A DNA stretch of 64,000 nucleotides from VAZQ01 sp040510075 (GCA_040510075.1 JBEVJT010000113.1:17290-81289); one strand, 5' to 3'. Counted from the first letter of the stretch, positions 24,101-32,964 are shown. Made by a program: numbers and translations. Notes: generated from the letters alone by a model not told the origin.

Positions 24101-24970
24101 TCAGCACACCGTATCCCCGAACAGCGCCGCGTCGAAGCGGCCCTGATACTCGTATTCCACCGGACCCATCATAAGGACGTGATCATCAGGCGTGCGCCAT
24201 TCGATATCCAGATCGCCGCCCGGAACCGTGACGGTCAAGCGGCGGCCGGCGCGGGCAAGGCGGGCGGCGGCGACCGATGCCGCGCATGCGGCCGAGCCGC
24301 ACGCCTTCGTCAGACCAGCGCCGCGTTCCCACGTGCGCACCGCGATATGCGACCCGGAGCGAACATGGACAAACGAGATGTTGGCGCGTTCGGGGAACAT
24401 CGAATGGTGCTCAAGGAGCGGTCCGATCTTTGCAACATCGCAGCGATCGAGGTCTTCGACAAGAAATACTGCATGCGGATTGCCCATGCTCACCGCGCAG
24501 GCGGGAGGCAATTTGGGTGCGCCGGGCGCGTTTATTTGAATATCGAGGTGCGCAGTATCGGCGACTTCGCGGGCGAGCGGGATCTCGTTCCACGCAAAAC
24601 GTGGCCTGCCCATATCGACCGTTGAGGCAAGCGCGACTGCGCCCTTCCAGCAATTGAGCACTCCCGCGCGCGTCTCGAATACGAGAACGTCTTTCCCGGT
24701 CTCCGCAAACATGAGATCGGCAATGCAGCGCATGCCATTGCCGCAAGCCTCGGCCTCCGAGCCATCGCGATTATAGATGCGCACATAAGCGTCAGTTCCG
24801 GAGCTGCGCGGCGTATACAGAGCCATCAGCTGATCATATGGCTGCGAGCGCGCCGCGGCGCGGGCGTCGGCGCTCGTGATCACCCCTGCACGCGAACGCA
24901 TGTCCACGACGATAATCTCGTTGCCGAGTCCATTCATTTTGGTGAAACTTCGGTCAGCGAGCGCGCTCAT
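24101..24970 (-). CDS. dapF: Diaminopimelate epimerase
   Basis: Interconverts LL- and meso-diaminopimelate for lysine and peptidoglycan synthesis, using a two-cysteine mechanism. Seen in 289 residues: FTKMNGLGNEIIVVD at residues 9-23, active-site Cys76 in EACGNGMRC, Cys224 in TKACGSAAC, and SMGNPHAVFLVED near 161-173. Starts MSALADRSF; the 190-base gap upstream carries the rplU promoter on the other strand. Confidence 0.96.
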   Translation of the reverse strand: MSALADRSFTKMNGLGNEIIVVDMRSRAGVITSADARAAARSQPYDQLMALYTPRSSGTDAYVRIYNRDGSEAEACGNGMRCIADLMFAETGKDVLVFETRAGVLNCWKGAVALASTVDMGRPRFAWNEIPLAREVADTAHLDIQINAPGAPKLPPACAVSMGNPHAVFLVEDLDRCDVAKIGPLLEHHSMFPERANISFVHVRSGSHIAVRTWERGAGLTKACGSAACAASVAAARLARAGRRLTVTVPGGDLDIEWRTPDDHVLMMGPVEYEYQGRFDAALFGDTVC

Positions 24971-25066
24971 GGCCCGGGCTTATATGGGCAAGTTCTCAGC
25001 CTTGGCCAGTGCGCCGGGGCGCCGTCAAGTCGGCGCCGAGTGTGCCTGTTCAAGTCTGCCTGTTTC

Positions 25067-25095
25067 TTGACAGTTTTGGCCGTAGTGGCCATAAC
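25067..25095 (+). promoter_or_regulatory. Sigma-70-type promoter for rplU-rpmA
   Basis: ttgaca (25067-25072, full match to the -35 consensus), a 17-base spacer, and cataac (25090-25095, four of six -10 matches). Predicted start near 25102, giving a leader of about 55 bases to the rplU ATG at 25158. Confidence 0.7.
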
Positions 25096-25157
25096 GCGTG
25101 AACGCGCAAGGCTCATTATTTTTTGGCATGCTGCGTGCAATCCACGAGGGCAGAACC

Positions 25158-25541
25158 ATGTTCGCGGTCATCAAGACCGGCGGCAAGCAGTACCGGGTGG
25201 CCGCCCAGGATGTCATCAAGATCGATAAGATCCAAGGTGAACCCGGTGAGGTCGTGCAGTTTGCCGAAGTGCTGCTCCTTGGTGGCGAGAATGTCAGCCT
25301 CGGCGCGCCGACCGTGCAAGGCGCTTCGGTCGCGGCGGAAGTGGTGGAGCAGGGACGCGGGCCCAAGATCATTGCGTTCAAGAAACGGCGGCGGAAGAAG
25401 TCGCGCCGCAAGCGCGGCCATCGCCAGGAATTTACCGTCGTGCGGGTAACGGAGATTCTCACCGATGGCTCGACGCCAAACCGCACGTCCTCAGCACGGC
25501 CCGCAAGCGCGGCGCCTGTCGAGACGAGCGGCCCGGAATAA
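25158..25541 (+). CDS. rplU: 50S ribosomal protein L21
   Basis: Large-subunit ribosomal protein. Seen: MFAVIKTGGKQYRVAAQDVI at the start, the basic loop FKKRRRKKSRRKRGHRQEFT near residues 74-93, and a C-terminal extension rich in Ser/Ala/Pro after residue 105, giving 127 residues. The ATG at 25158 follows gaggg; a longer frame upstream reads through the promoter leader. First gene of rplU-rpmA, 67 bases before rpmA. Confidence 0.97.
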   Translation: MFAVIKTGGKQYRVAAQDVIKIDKIQGEPGEVVQFAEVLLLGGENVSLGAPTVQGASVAAEVVEQGRGPKIIAFKKRRRKKSRRKRGHRQEFTVVRVTEILTDGSTPNRTSSARPASAAPVETSGPE

Positions 25542-25608
25542 AGCTCCGGAGACGTCTCGCGATCGTCACAAACGCGGTCTATATAGCGCGGAACAGGAAT
25601 TTCGGATC

Positions 25609-25881
25609 ATGGCTCACAAGAAAGCAGGCGGCTCGTCGCGCAATGGCCGCGACTCCCACAGCCAACGGCTCGGACTGAAAATTTTCGGGGGCCAGCATGT
25701 GCTCGCCGGAAACATCATTGCGCGCCAGCGCGGCACGAAGTGGCATCCCGGGGATAATGTGGGCTTGGCCAAGGACCACACCTTGTTTGCCTTGACCGAC
25801 GGGCACGTCGAGTTCCGTACCAAGGCCAAGGGCCGCGTGTTCGTGTCGGTGCTTCCCGCCACGGAGGCATCGGCCGAGTAA
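25609..25881 (+). CDS. rpmA: 50S ribosomal protein L27
   Basis: Ribosomal protein whose N-terminus reaches the peptidyl-transferase centre. Seen: MAHKKAGGSSRNGRDSHSQR at the start, LGLKIFGGQHVLAGNIIARQ, and RGTKWHPGDNVG; 90 residues, the normal length. The frame is open upstream through rplU's 3' region but the family start is unambiguous. A GC-rich hairpin ggcgga-aa-tccgcc follows the stop, without a T run. Confidence 0.97.
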   Translation: MAHKKAGGSSRNGRDSHSQRLGLKIFGGQHVLAGNIIARQRGTKWHPGDNVGLAKDHTLFALTDGHVEFRTKAKGRVFVSVLPATEASAE

Positions 25882-25970
25882 ACGGCGGAAATCCGCCGGC
25901 ATTCCGTTCGCCCGGCGGGTACTTGAGGCAGGACGGACGCCGGCACCCGAAATGCGCAAGGAACCGCGCA

Positions 25971-26555
25971 ATGGCTCTGCTGGACCAGCCACAACTTTTT
26001 GTCAGGACCGGTAGCCTCGCAACCGAGCGCCTGGTCTTAAGACCGCCGGCGCTTGCAGACGCGCCCGCTCTCGTTCATTTGCTCGATGATCGCCAGATCG
26101 CTCAGAATACGCTGCGTATTCCGCATCCTTATATGCTTGCAGACGCGCGCGCCTTCATCACCTCTACAAACAAATCCGGCGATGAGCTCGTTTTCCTGAT
26201 CACGCGCAAGAATGCGCTCGGCGTGATCGGCGCCTGCGGCATTGCGCGCCTGACTCATGCAGGTCCGGAACTTGGGTACTGGATCGGAGTGCCGTTCTGG
26301 GGTCTGGGCTATGCGGCGGAAGCGGCGCGTGCGGTGGTTGATCACGCATTCGATGAGCTGGGCCACGAATTCCTTCTCGCCGGCGCGCGCGTGAGCAACC
26401 CTGCTTCACGGCGAGTCCTGGAGAAATGCGGGTTCAAATGGACAGGTGTGGCGCTCGGGCGCATCCGCGCATTGGCTGCTTCGGTCCCGATTGATCGTTT
26501 CCGTCTCGATGCCGGAACACGGAGGACAGAGAACGGAGGACCAGCGAGAACATAG
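25971..26555 (+). CDS. GNAT acetyltransferase, RimJ/RimL type, with repeat-derived C-terminus
   Basis: Acetyltransferase_3 family, related to the N-terminal ribosomal-protein acetylases; substrate unknown. Seen in 194 residues: TERLVLRPPALADAPALVHL near 18-37, GYWIGVPFWGLGYAAEAARA with the acetyl-CoA loop GLGYAAEA at 111-118, and NPASRRVLEKCGF at 143-155. The last dozen residues (about TRRTENGGPART) are encoded by the start of a repetitive tract that continues downstream, so the native C-terminus may have been altered. The ATG at 25971 follows aagga. This gene commonly sits between rpmA and obgE in the order. Confidence 0.87.
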   Translation: MALLDQPQLFVRTGSLATERLVLRPPALADAPALVHLLDDRQIAQNTLRIPHPYMLADARAFITSTNKSGDELVFLITRKNALGVIGACGIARLTHAGPELGYWIGVPFWGLGYAAEAARAVVDHAFDELGHEFLLAGARVSNPASRRVLEKCGFKWTGVALGRIRALAASVPIDRFRLDAGTRRTENGGPART

Positions 26556-26785
26556 GACATAAAAGTACGCCTGCCTGATGGTCACACACCCGCTCGGAAC
26601 AAGTCAGACCGCACGGTCGAGAGCCAGTAATGCGAGTTGATTTCAGAAAATCTGGAAGCAGAACCGAATCCTGCATATCCGTCCTCTGGCCTCGGTCCTC
26701 CGTCCTCCGAAAGCTGGAACCGCGGAACCGACTGTTGCACATCCGTCCTCTGTCCTCTGCTCTCTGTCTTCCGAAAACTGTTGAC
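26510..26785. repeat. Low-complexity repeat tract between the GNAT gene and obgE
   Basis: ggaggacagagaacggagga (from 26521) on the plus strand has its complement-type sequence downstream as two direct units of about 55 bases with a 64-base period: one from gaaccga at 26661 through atccgtcctctggcctcggt to cttcc/tcctccgaaagctgg, and one from gaaccga at 26725 through atccgtcctctgtcctctgc to cttccgaaaactg. So an outer inverted pair encloses or abuts a direct duplication. One end lies inside the GNAT coding region. Confidence 0.7.
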
Positions 26786-27123
26786 ATGCGGATGCAGAAT
26801 TATGAGAATGCAATGTGCGCGCCTGTCTGCTCCTTTGTTGTTGAGCGGCGCGAGTCCGAAACCCAACAGGGAGGTGAAATGCCCCCGGGATGTTCTAGCC
26901 GCGATGATCGCCGCGGCATCGTTCGGGTTGCGGCGTAGCGGCAAATTGGCGAACGGCAGCGTCGGGAGCGGCCTCTTGGGCCGCATCAGTAAGGCAAGGC
27001 CCTGCTTGGCCCCTCCCGGCGAGTGCTTCGTTGGCAAGAGCTTTTGTTTGATTAGAGACGCGCTGGCGATCGGCCAAGCGCGGAGTCTTTCTTTTTCCTG
27101 TTGACCACCGCATATGCGGGGTC
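26786..27123. other. Gene-free leader before obgE
   Basis: No frame with coding character. Close to obgE lie ccgcatatgcgg (27107-27118, perfect palindrome) and a pyrimidine-rich stretch tctttctttttcctg near 27087. No clear Shine-Dalgarno site for obgE beyond the weak gcgggg. Confidence 0.4.
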
Positions 27124-28176
27124 ATGAAATTCGTCGACGAAGCCAAGGTGTACATCCGCTCCGGCGATGGCGGGAACGGCTGCGTCTCGTTTCGCCGTGA
27201 GAAGTTTCTTGAATTCGGGGGTCCCAACGGCGGCGACGGCGGTAAAGGCGGTGACGTGACTACCGAAGCCGTCGAAGGGCTGAACACGCTCATTGACTAC
27301 CGTTACCAGCAGCACTTCAAGGCAAAGAACGGCGGCGCCGGGATGGGCAAGGACCGCCATGGGGCCAACGGGGCCGACGTGGTTCTCAAAGTGCCTGCCG
27401 GAACCCAGGTGTATACGGAAGACGGCGATACCCTGCTGGCCGATCTAACTGAAATCGGCCAGCGCGCGGTGCTTGCGCGCGGGGGCAATGGCGGCTTCGG
27501 CAATACCCATTTCAAGAGCTCCACGAATCGCGCGCCGCGGCACGCCAATCCCGGACAGCCGGGCGAGGAGTTCACGATCAGGCTGCGCCTCAAGCTTATC
27601 GCCGACGCCGGCATCGTGGGACTGCCGAACGCCGGCAAATCGACGTTGTTGGCCGCAGTTAGTGCGGCGAAGCCGAAGATTGCGGACTATCCTTTCACGA
27701 CGCTTCATCCGCAACTCGGCGTGGTCGGGGTCGACGGCCGCGTATTCGTGCTCGCCGATATTCCCGGATTGATCGAAGGGGCGCATGCGGGCAGCGGATT
27801 GGGCGACCGCTTTCTGGGTCACGTGGAGCGCTGCCGCGTGCTCGTGCACCTGGTCGACGGCACCGTTGAGAATGCGGGCAGTGCCTACGCGACGGTGCGC
27901 ACCGAACTCGACGCTTACGGGCATGGCCTCGCTGACAGGCGCGAGATCGTCGTCCTCAACAAGACCGATGCGCTTACCCCGGAGCAGCTGGAAGTGCAGA
28001 AACGGCACCTTATGCGCGCAATGGCGAAGCCACGACACGACGATGGACAGTTGTTTGCCGTCTCAGCCGCAACCGGGGCTGGGCTGCGCCAACTCCTGCA
28101 TGCGGTGCTCGCCGCGATTAACGAAGAACGAGCCGCGCGCGCCAAGGGGGCTGAAGTTTCGGCATGGCAGCCCTGA
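27124..28176 (+). CDS. obgE: GTPase ObgE/CgtA
   Basis: Essential GTPase of 50S maturation and stress control. Seen in 350 residues: glycine-rich Obg fold with FVDEAKVYIRSGDGGNGCVS, PNGGDGGKGGDV and GGNGGFGN; G1 GLPNAGKST at 166-174; G2 PFTTLHPQLG; G3 DIPG at 212-215; G4 NKTD at 279-282; SAATGAGL as G5. The C-terminus is short. In this order obgE usually leads to proB; here a minus-strand DUF72 gene intervenes. Confidence 0.97.
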   Translation: MKFVDEAKVYIRSGDGGNGCVSFRREKFLEFGGPNGGDGGKGGDVTTEAVEGLNTLIDYRYQQHFKAKNGGAGMGKDRHGANGADVVLKVPAGTQVYTEDGDTLLADLTEIGQRAVLARGGNGGFGNTHFKSSTNRAPRHANPGQPGEEFTIRLRLKLIADAGIVGLPNAGKSTLLAAVSAAKPKIADYPFTTLHPQLGVVGVDGRVFVLADIPGLIEGAHAGSGLGDRFLGHVERCRVLVHLVDGTVENAGSAYATVRTELDAYGHGLADRREIVVLNKTDALTPEQLEVQKRHLMRAMAKPRHDDGQLFAVSAATGAGLRQLLHAVLAAINEERAARAKGAEVSAWQP

Positions 28177-28205
28177 CCCGAATGGAGCGCACACAAGCAC
28201 GCGCA

Positions 28206-28970
28206 CTACTGCAACAACTCAATCAGCGCCTTCGCATCTTTCGGCGCGGCGCTCTTCTGGTCGTTGTCGAAATATACGAACACCGTGCGGCGCTGCCGCC
28301 GCCATTTGCGGATATGTCGCGCCCAGGCGCGCAACATCCTGGGCGAATAATTGCCCCGATAGCGGCCACCCGGCCCGTGGCCGCGCACATAGACGTGCCG
28401 CGCCGTGACCTCCCAAGGCGCCGGTGCATCATGGTGATCGGAAAGACAGAGCGAAATATTTGCGCGGTGCAGAAGATCGAAAATCTCGTCGTCGTACCAG
28501 CTCTTGTGACGGAACTCGAACGCGTAAAGATGTGAGCGCGGCAGCATCTTCAGAAACGACGCAAGCCGCTCGCTGTTTTTGGTAAATCGTGCCGGCAGCT
28601 GGAAGAGAACCACGCCCAGCCTGGGCCCAAGCACCTGCAGCCGGGTGTCCATGAGCTCGATGGAATTCGCGCATTTCTCCGTAAGCCGCTTCCAATGGGT
28701 GATGAATTTCGAAGCTTTCCAGGCGAACAAAAATTCCCGTGGCGTCTGGTCGCGCCAGCCAGCCACCGCTTCCAGGGAGGGTGTCCGGTAAAACGAACCG
28801 TTGATCTCGGCCGTTGCAAACTGCGTCGAGTACCAGGCAAGCCACTGCTTCTTTGGCAGATCGGCAGGATAAAACGGGCCGCGCCAGCCGTCGTAAGTCC
28901 AGCCGGAAGTCCCGATCCAGATCCCGGTCAGTTTTCGCTTGCTTGCCTTGGCACGGCGTCGAGCGCGCAT
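28206..28970 (-). CDS. DUF72 family protein (YecE-like)
   Basis: TIM-barrel-like DUF72 protein of unknown biochemical function. Seen in 254 residues: IWIGTSGWTYDGWRGPFYPA near 17-36, AEINGSFYRTPSLEAVAGWR near 54-73, FLFAWKASKFITHWKRL, LGVVLFQLPARFTKN, and FEFRHKSWYDDEIF, all hallmark DUF72 blocks, followed by YVRGHGPGGRYRGNYS. The last helix ends at a conserved NDQKSAAPKDAKALIELL. A basic N-terminus precedes the barrel. Inserted opposite in direction between obgE and proB. Confidence 0.92.
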   Translation of the reverse strand: MRARRRAKASKRKLTGIWIGTSGWTYDGWRGPFYPADLPKKQWLAWYSTQFATAEINGSFYRTPSLEAVAGWRDQTPREFLFAWKASKFITHWKRLTEKCANSIELMDTRLQVLGPRLGVVLFQLPARFTKNSERLASFLKMLPRSHLYAFEFRHKSWYDDEIFDLLHRANISLCLSDHHDAPAPWEVTARHVYVRGHGPGGRYRGNYSPRMLRAWARHIRKWRRQRRTVFVYFDNDQKSAAPKDAKALIELLQ

Positions 28971-29026
28971 GCTAAATAACGCCGAACGCGCGACAATGGT
29001 TGTCGCATCGTATTCCTTTCCCCTGC

Positions 29027-30157
29027 ATGCACTCCCAGCTTCCCGCGCTTCACGACTTCCGGCGCATCGTGGTGAAGGTCGGCTCCTCGCTGCTCGTTGA
29101 CCACGCGCGGGGCCGGCTCAAGCACGACTGGCTCGCGTCTCTCGCCGACGACATTGGCGCGATGCATCGGGACGGCCGGGACATGCTCGTGGTTTCCTCC
29201 GGCGCGATTGCGCTTGGGCGCGCGGTGCTGCGCATTCCCACCGGGCCGTTGCGCCTCGAAGACAGCCAGGCGGCGGCCGCGGTCGGGCAGATCGCATTGG
29301 CGCGAACCTGGTCCGAGGTCCTCGGCCGCCACAGCATCACCACCGGCCAGATCCTCGTCACGCTGCAGGATACGGAGGGACGCCGGCGCTATCTCAATGC
29401 ACGCTCGACGATCAACAAGCTGTTGGAGTTGCGCGCCGTGCCGGTGATCAACGAGAACGACACGGTTGCCACAAACGAGATCCGTTACGGCGACAATGAC
29501 CGCCTGGCGGCCCGTGTCGCCACCATGGCGAGCGCCGATCTGCTTGTCCTGCTTTCGGATGTGGACGGGCTCTACGACGCTCCGCCAGCAGACCACCCGG
29601 AAGCGAAGCTCGTCCCTGTGGTGGAGCGCATCACTTCGGCGATCGAGACGATGGCGGGTGCCGCCGGCTCGGGGCTCTCGCGCGGGGGAATGCAGACCAA
29701 GATCGAAGCAGGCAAGATCGCCACCGGCGCCGGCACCCACATGGTGATCGCCTCGGGCCATATCGCCCACCCGCTCACCGCAATAGCGGAAAAGGGACGC
29801 TGCACCTGGTTTCTCACCGGTGCCACCCCCCTCGCCGCGCGCAAGAAATGGATTGCCGGAACTCTCGAGCCCAAGGGCAGCCTCACGATCGATGCCGGAG
29901 CCGTGGCAGCCCTGCGGGACGGTAAAAGCCTGTTGCCTGCCGGTATTCTGCGGGTGGAGGGGACGTTTGCGCGCGGCGACGCGGTCATCATCCGAGGACC
30001 CGATGGCGCCGAAGTCGGGCGCGGCCTCGTCGGTTATGATGCGGAAGACGCAGGCAAAATCCGCGGGCACCCGTCCGCGGAAATCCTTTCCATTCTGGGC
30101 TTTGCCCGGCGTGCCGAGATGGTCCACCGGGATGATCTGGTCCTGACGCCGCCCTAG
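29027..30157 (+). CDS. proB: Glutamate 5-kinase
   Basis: First enzyme of proline synthesis, phosphorylating glutamate; feedback-inhibited by proline in the family. Seen in 376 residues: amino-acid-kinase domain with RRIVVKVGSSLLVD near 12-25, VVSSGAIALGR, VPVINENDTVATNEIRYGDN, LLVLLSDVDGLYDAPP, and GTGM-like GGMQTKIEAGKIA; C-terminal PUA domain about 280-365. The ATG at 29027 is the first good start. proA and nadD, usually next in this order, are absent downstream. Confidence 0.95.
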   Translation: MHSQLPALHDFRRIVVKVGSSLLVDHARGRLKHDWLASLADDIGAMHRDGRDMLVVSSGAIALGRAVLRIPTGPLRLEDSQAAAAVGQIALARTWSEVLGRHSITTGQILVTLQDTEGRRRYLNARSTINKLLELRAVPVINENDTVATNEIRYGDNDRLAARVATMASADLLVLLSDVDGLYDAPPADHPEAKLVPVVERITSAIETMAGAAGSGLSRGGMQTKIEAGKIATGAGTHMVIASGHIAHPLTAIAEKGRCTWFLTGATPLAARKKWIAGTLEPKGSLTIDAGAVAALRDGKSLLPAGILRVEGTFARGDAVIIRGPDGAEVGRGLVGYDAEDAGKIRGHPSAEILSILGFARRAEMVHRDDLVLTPP

Positions 30158-30171
30158 CCGCCGGCGCGCAT

Positions 30172-30209
30172 AAAAAAAGAAGACCCCGGCGCCCAAAGGG
30201 CCAGGGTCT
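30172..30209 (-). terminator. Rho-independent terminator for the small minus-strand gene
   Basis: On the minus strand, agaccc...gggtct (30181-30186 with 30204-30209) with inner gccc/gggc forms a stable hairpin and is followed by a run of seven T (plus-strand a at 30172-30178). It is convergent with proB, 24 bases after the proB stop, but the T run serves the minus strand. Confidence 0.8.
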
Positions 30210-30308
30210 GTCGTCGGATGGGTGAGGGGTTGGGGGGCTGGGGGGCACGCCACCCGACGTTAGGCTAAAAACTCGCTAGAGCGCCTTCCGTTCCAGGGCG
30301 CAGCAAAT

Positions 30309-30503
30309 TTATTTTTCTCTCCGGCGCCGCCGTGCCTGGGGCCTGGCCGAATGACTGCCCTGCGGCGGCAGATCCACGTGCCTGCCATCCGGGAACTCGA
30401 TGTAACGGCTGAGGATTCTACGGCCAGTGCCGCTGCGTCCCTCCACCACGTAGCGGGTGCCGACCGGAAAACGTTGCGGCAGAAGATGCAACTGCGACTG
30501 CAT
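30309..30503 (-). CDS. Small conserved-looking protein, function unknown
   Basis: 64-residue basic protein. Seen: MQSQLHLLPQRFPVGTRYVV at the start, then EGRSGTGRRILSRYIEFPDG and RHVDLPPQG, with a Lys/Arg-rich tail. I recall similar short proteins annotated as hypothetical in Bradyrhizobium relatives but know no function. Support for expression: a strong ggagg four bases upstream of the ATG at 30501-30503 and a dedicated terminator at 30172-30209. No membrane segment or signal peptide. Confidence 0.75.
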   Translation of the reverse strand: MQSQLHLLPQRFPVGTRYVVEGRSGTGRRILSRYIEFPDGRHVDLPPQGSHSARPQARRRRREK

Positions 30504-30655
30504 GGATCCTCCAGGATACATTCGGCCCTGAATTGAGTAGCGGAATTGAGCAGCCGCTCAATGCGCGCCGCGAACACGGCGTTCCGAGCGACCGCGCAAA
30601 GTCCTGGGAGTTTCTGTGCAAAGCTGTGGAAAAGCCAGAGATCAGGTGTCAGCGA

Positions 30656-31657
30656 TCAGATCTCGAACCCATTGTCGCGCGCGAAGCCTTTGAGCGAGGT
30701 TTCCGGCCGGGCACCGAGGTGCTGGATAACCTCCGCCGCCGCGAGCGCGCCAAGGCGAGCGCAGTTGCGGTGGTCGGCGCCGCGCGCCATGGCGGCCAAA
30801 AAACCCGCCGCGAAAAGATCGCCGGCACCCGTGGCGTCGACGACGCGATCGACGTTGACCGCAGGCACCGCTTCGGTTTCGTCGCGGGTGATCACCAAAG
30901 CTCCCTTCTCGCTTCGCGTGATCACCGCAAGCCGGGCATCCTTGCGCAGCTCGTTGAGCGCCGTTTCGAAAGCTGCTGTCTGATAGAGACTATGGAGCTC
31001 GCGCTCGTTCGCAAACACGAGATCGATCGTGCCGTTCCTGATCAGGTCGAGAAATTCCGCGCGATAGCGGTCGACGCAGAACGCATCGGAAAGCGTAAGT
31101 GCAACGCGGCGCTCTGCGGCATGCGCGATCTTCGCTGCCTTGAGAAAAGCCTCCTTCGCGTGCGGCGGGTCCCAAAGATAGCCCTCGAGATAGACGATCT
31201 CGGTGGCCGCAATGTCTGCTGCATCGATGTCCTTGGGGTAGAGATCCTGCGCGGCGCCCAGATACGTGTTCATCGTGCGCTCGCCATCGGGAGTGACCAG
31301 CACATAGCAGCGCGCCGTCGATGGACCGCTCGCCGCCGGCGGGGTCGAAAACGACACGCCCGCCGCGCGGATGTCGTGGGTGAAGACACGGCCGAGCTCG
31401 TCGTCGCGCACCTTGCCGATGAAGGCCGCGCGCGCGCCAAGCGAAGCGACGCCGACAGTCGTATTTGCAGCCGAGCCGCCCGAAATCTCCACCGCCGGTC
31501 CCATCGCGTCATAGATCGCCGCCGCCTGCTCTTCGGCGATCAGCGCCATCGCGCCCTTGCGCATGGTGTGGCGGATCAGGAAGTCATCCTCGGTGCGCGC
31601 GATCACGTCGACAATGGCGTTGCCGATTCCAAGCACGTCGAAGCGAGACGCAGGCAT
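30656..31657 (-). CDS. PfkB-family sugar/adenosine kinase
   Basis: Ribokinase-fold kinase of the adenosine-kinase-like branch. Seen in 333 residues: DVLGIGNAIVDVIARTEDDF at residues 7-26, the signature-1 region GGSAANTTVGVASLG at 60-74, and signature 2 DATGAGDLFAAGFL with the catalytic GAGD at 277-280. GGSAANT and the absence of a transporter or ribose gene nearby favour a nucleoside kinase, but substrate is not certain. The ATG (31655-31657) follows gggag; an extension of 33 codons upstream is not supported. Confidence 0.9.
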   Translation of the reverse strand: MPASRFDVLGIGNAIVDVIARTEDDFLIRHTMRKGAMALIAEEQAAAIYDAMGPAVEISGGSAANTTVGVASLGARAAFIGKVRDDELGRVFTHDIRAAGVSFSTPPAASGPSTARCYVLVTPDGERTMNTYLGAAQDLYPKDIDAADIAATEIVYLEGYLWDPPHAKEAFLKAAKIAHAAERRVALTLSDAFCVDRYRAEFLDLIRNGTIDLVFANERELHSLYQTAAFETALNELRKDARLAVITRSEKGALVITRDETEAVPAVNVDRVVDATGAGDLFAAGFLAAMARGADHRNCARLGALAAAEVIQHLGARPETSLKGFARDNGFEI

Positions 31658-31831
31658 CGTGAGCTCCCAAAATTGCGCGCGCACTATACTGGTCGCAGCT
31701 CCCCAGGCAATCAACATAGGCGCCCCGCTGCAGCACGCATGCGTCCTTAATAGCACCTCAACAGCACATGCGTACCGCTTGCACGTACGGCGCGCGGCAT
31801 GCGATGCAATCGATGTCAGGAGAAATTCCGG

Positions 31832-32866
31832 ATGGCATTCAAGGAGCGCGTGTTTTCAGGCGTGCAGCCGACAGGGAATCTGCACCTCGGCAATTATCTC
31901 GGAGCAATCGTGAAATTCGCCGCGCTGCAGGAACGCTACGACTGCATCTATTGCATCGTCGATCTGCACGCCATCACGGTGTGGCAGGATCCGGCCGAGC
32001 TGCCCAAGATGATCCGCGAAGTGGCCGCTGCGTTCATTGCCTGCGGCATCGATGTGAAAAAAAACATCATCTTCAATCAGAGCCAGGTTGCCGAGCATGC
32101 CGAGCTTGCCTGGATATTCAACTGCGTTGCGCGACTGGGCTGGCTGAACCGAATGACGCAGTTCAAGGAGAAGGCGGGAAAGGATCGCGAGAATGCTTCG
32201 GTCGGTCTTTACGCCTATCCGGCGTTGATGGCCGCCGACATTCTGGTCTATCGCGCCACCCATGTTCCGGTGGGGGAAGATCAGAAGCAGCATCTCGAGC
32301 TCTCGCGCGACATAGCCCAGAAGTTCAACGGTGATTTCGCCGCATCGATCCGGGCCCACGGCTACGGTGATGCATTCTTCCCGCTCCCGGAACCGCTGAT
32401 TCAGGGTCCGGCGACGCGGGTAATGTCGCTGCGCGATGGCACGAAGAAGATGTCCAAATCAGACGCTTCGGACCAGTCACGCATCAATCTGACAGACGAT
32501 GCGGACACGATTGCGCACAAGATCCGGCGGGCGAAAACGGACCCGGCGGTGCTGCCCGGCGAGGAAAAAGGCCTGGAGCATCGGCCTGAAGCCGACAATC
32601 TCGTCGGCATCTACGCCGCGCTCGCAGGTACGACCAAGACGGATGTCCTCAAGGAGTTCGCAGGCGCCCAGTTTTCAACGTTCAAACCCGCCCTGGTCGA
32701 TCTTGCTGTCGCAAGGCTCGCGCCGATCAACGCTGAAATGAAACGGCTCATCGCCGACTTTGCCTTCATCGACTCATTGCTCGCCGATGGCGCCACTCGC
32801 GCGCAAGCGATTGCAGGCGATACCATGCGTCAGGTGAAGGACATTGTCGGCCTAGTGCATCGCTGA
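31832..32866 (+). CDS. trpS: Tryptophanyl-tRNA synthetase
   Basis: Class I aminoacyl-tRNA synthetase charging tRNA-Trp. Seen in 344 residues: RVFSGVQPTGNLHLGNYLGA with the HIGH-equivalent HLGN at 18-21, the tryptophan pocket region around YPALMAADILVY, VPVGEDQKQHLELSRDIA near 146-163, and KMSKS at 206-210. The ATG at 31832 follows caggag with good spacing. Usually next to murJ in this order; here it follows the kinase gene divergently. Confidence 0.97.
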   Translation: MAFKERVFSGVQPTGNLHLGNYLGAIVKFAALQERYDCIYCIVDLHAITVWQDPAELPKMIREVAAAFIACGIDVKKNIIFNQSQVAEHAELAWIFNCVARLGWLNRMTQFKEKAGKDRENASVGLYAYPALMAADILVYRATHVPVGEDQKQHLELSRDIAQKFNGDFAASIRAHGYGDAFFPLPEPLIQGPATRVMSLRDGTKKMSKSDASDQSRINLTDDADTIAHKIRRAKTDPAVLPGEEKGLEHRPEADNLVGIYAALAGTTKTDVLKEFAGAQFSTFKPALVDLAVARLAPINAEMKRLIADFAFIDSLLADGATRAQAIAGDTMRQVKDIVGLVHR

Positions 32867-32964
32867 TCGCCAGAGCTGCTCGGTGAGCCGCGCGCGCCTA
32901 TTGTGTCCCCACTGATCGGCGTGGCAGGATTTGCGGCTGTGTCCGCGCCGGACAGAGTAGGTCG

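Noticed and set aside
26434..27037. Minus-strand frames with repeated RTEDRGQRTD-like peptides
   Set aside because: They translate the low-complexity repeat tract, not a gene.
28928..30253. Open frame (441 codons) on the minus strand opposite proB
   Set aside because: Shadow of proB; the product is repetitive His/Arg/Gly-rich sequence with no family motif.
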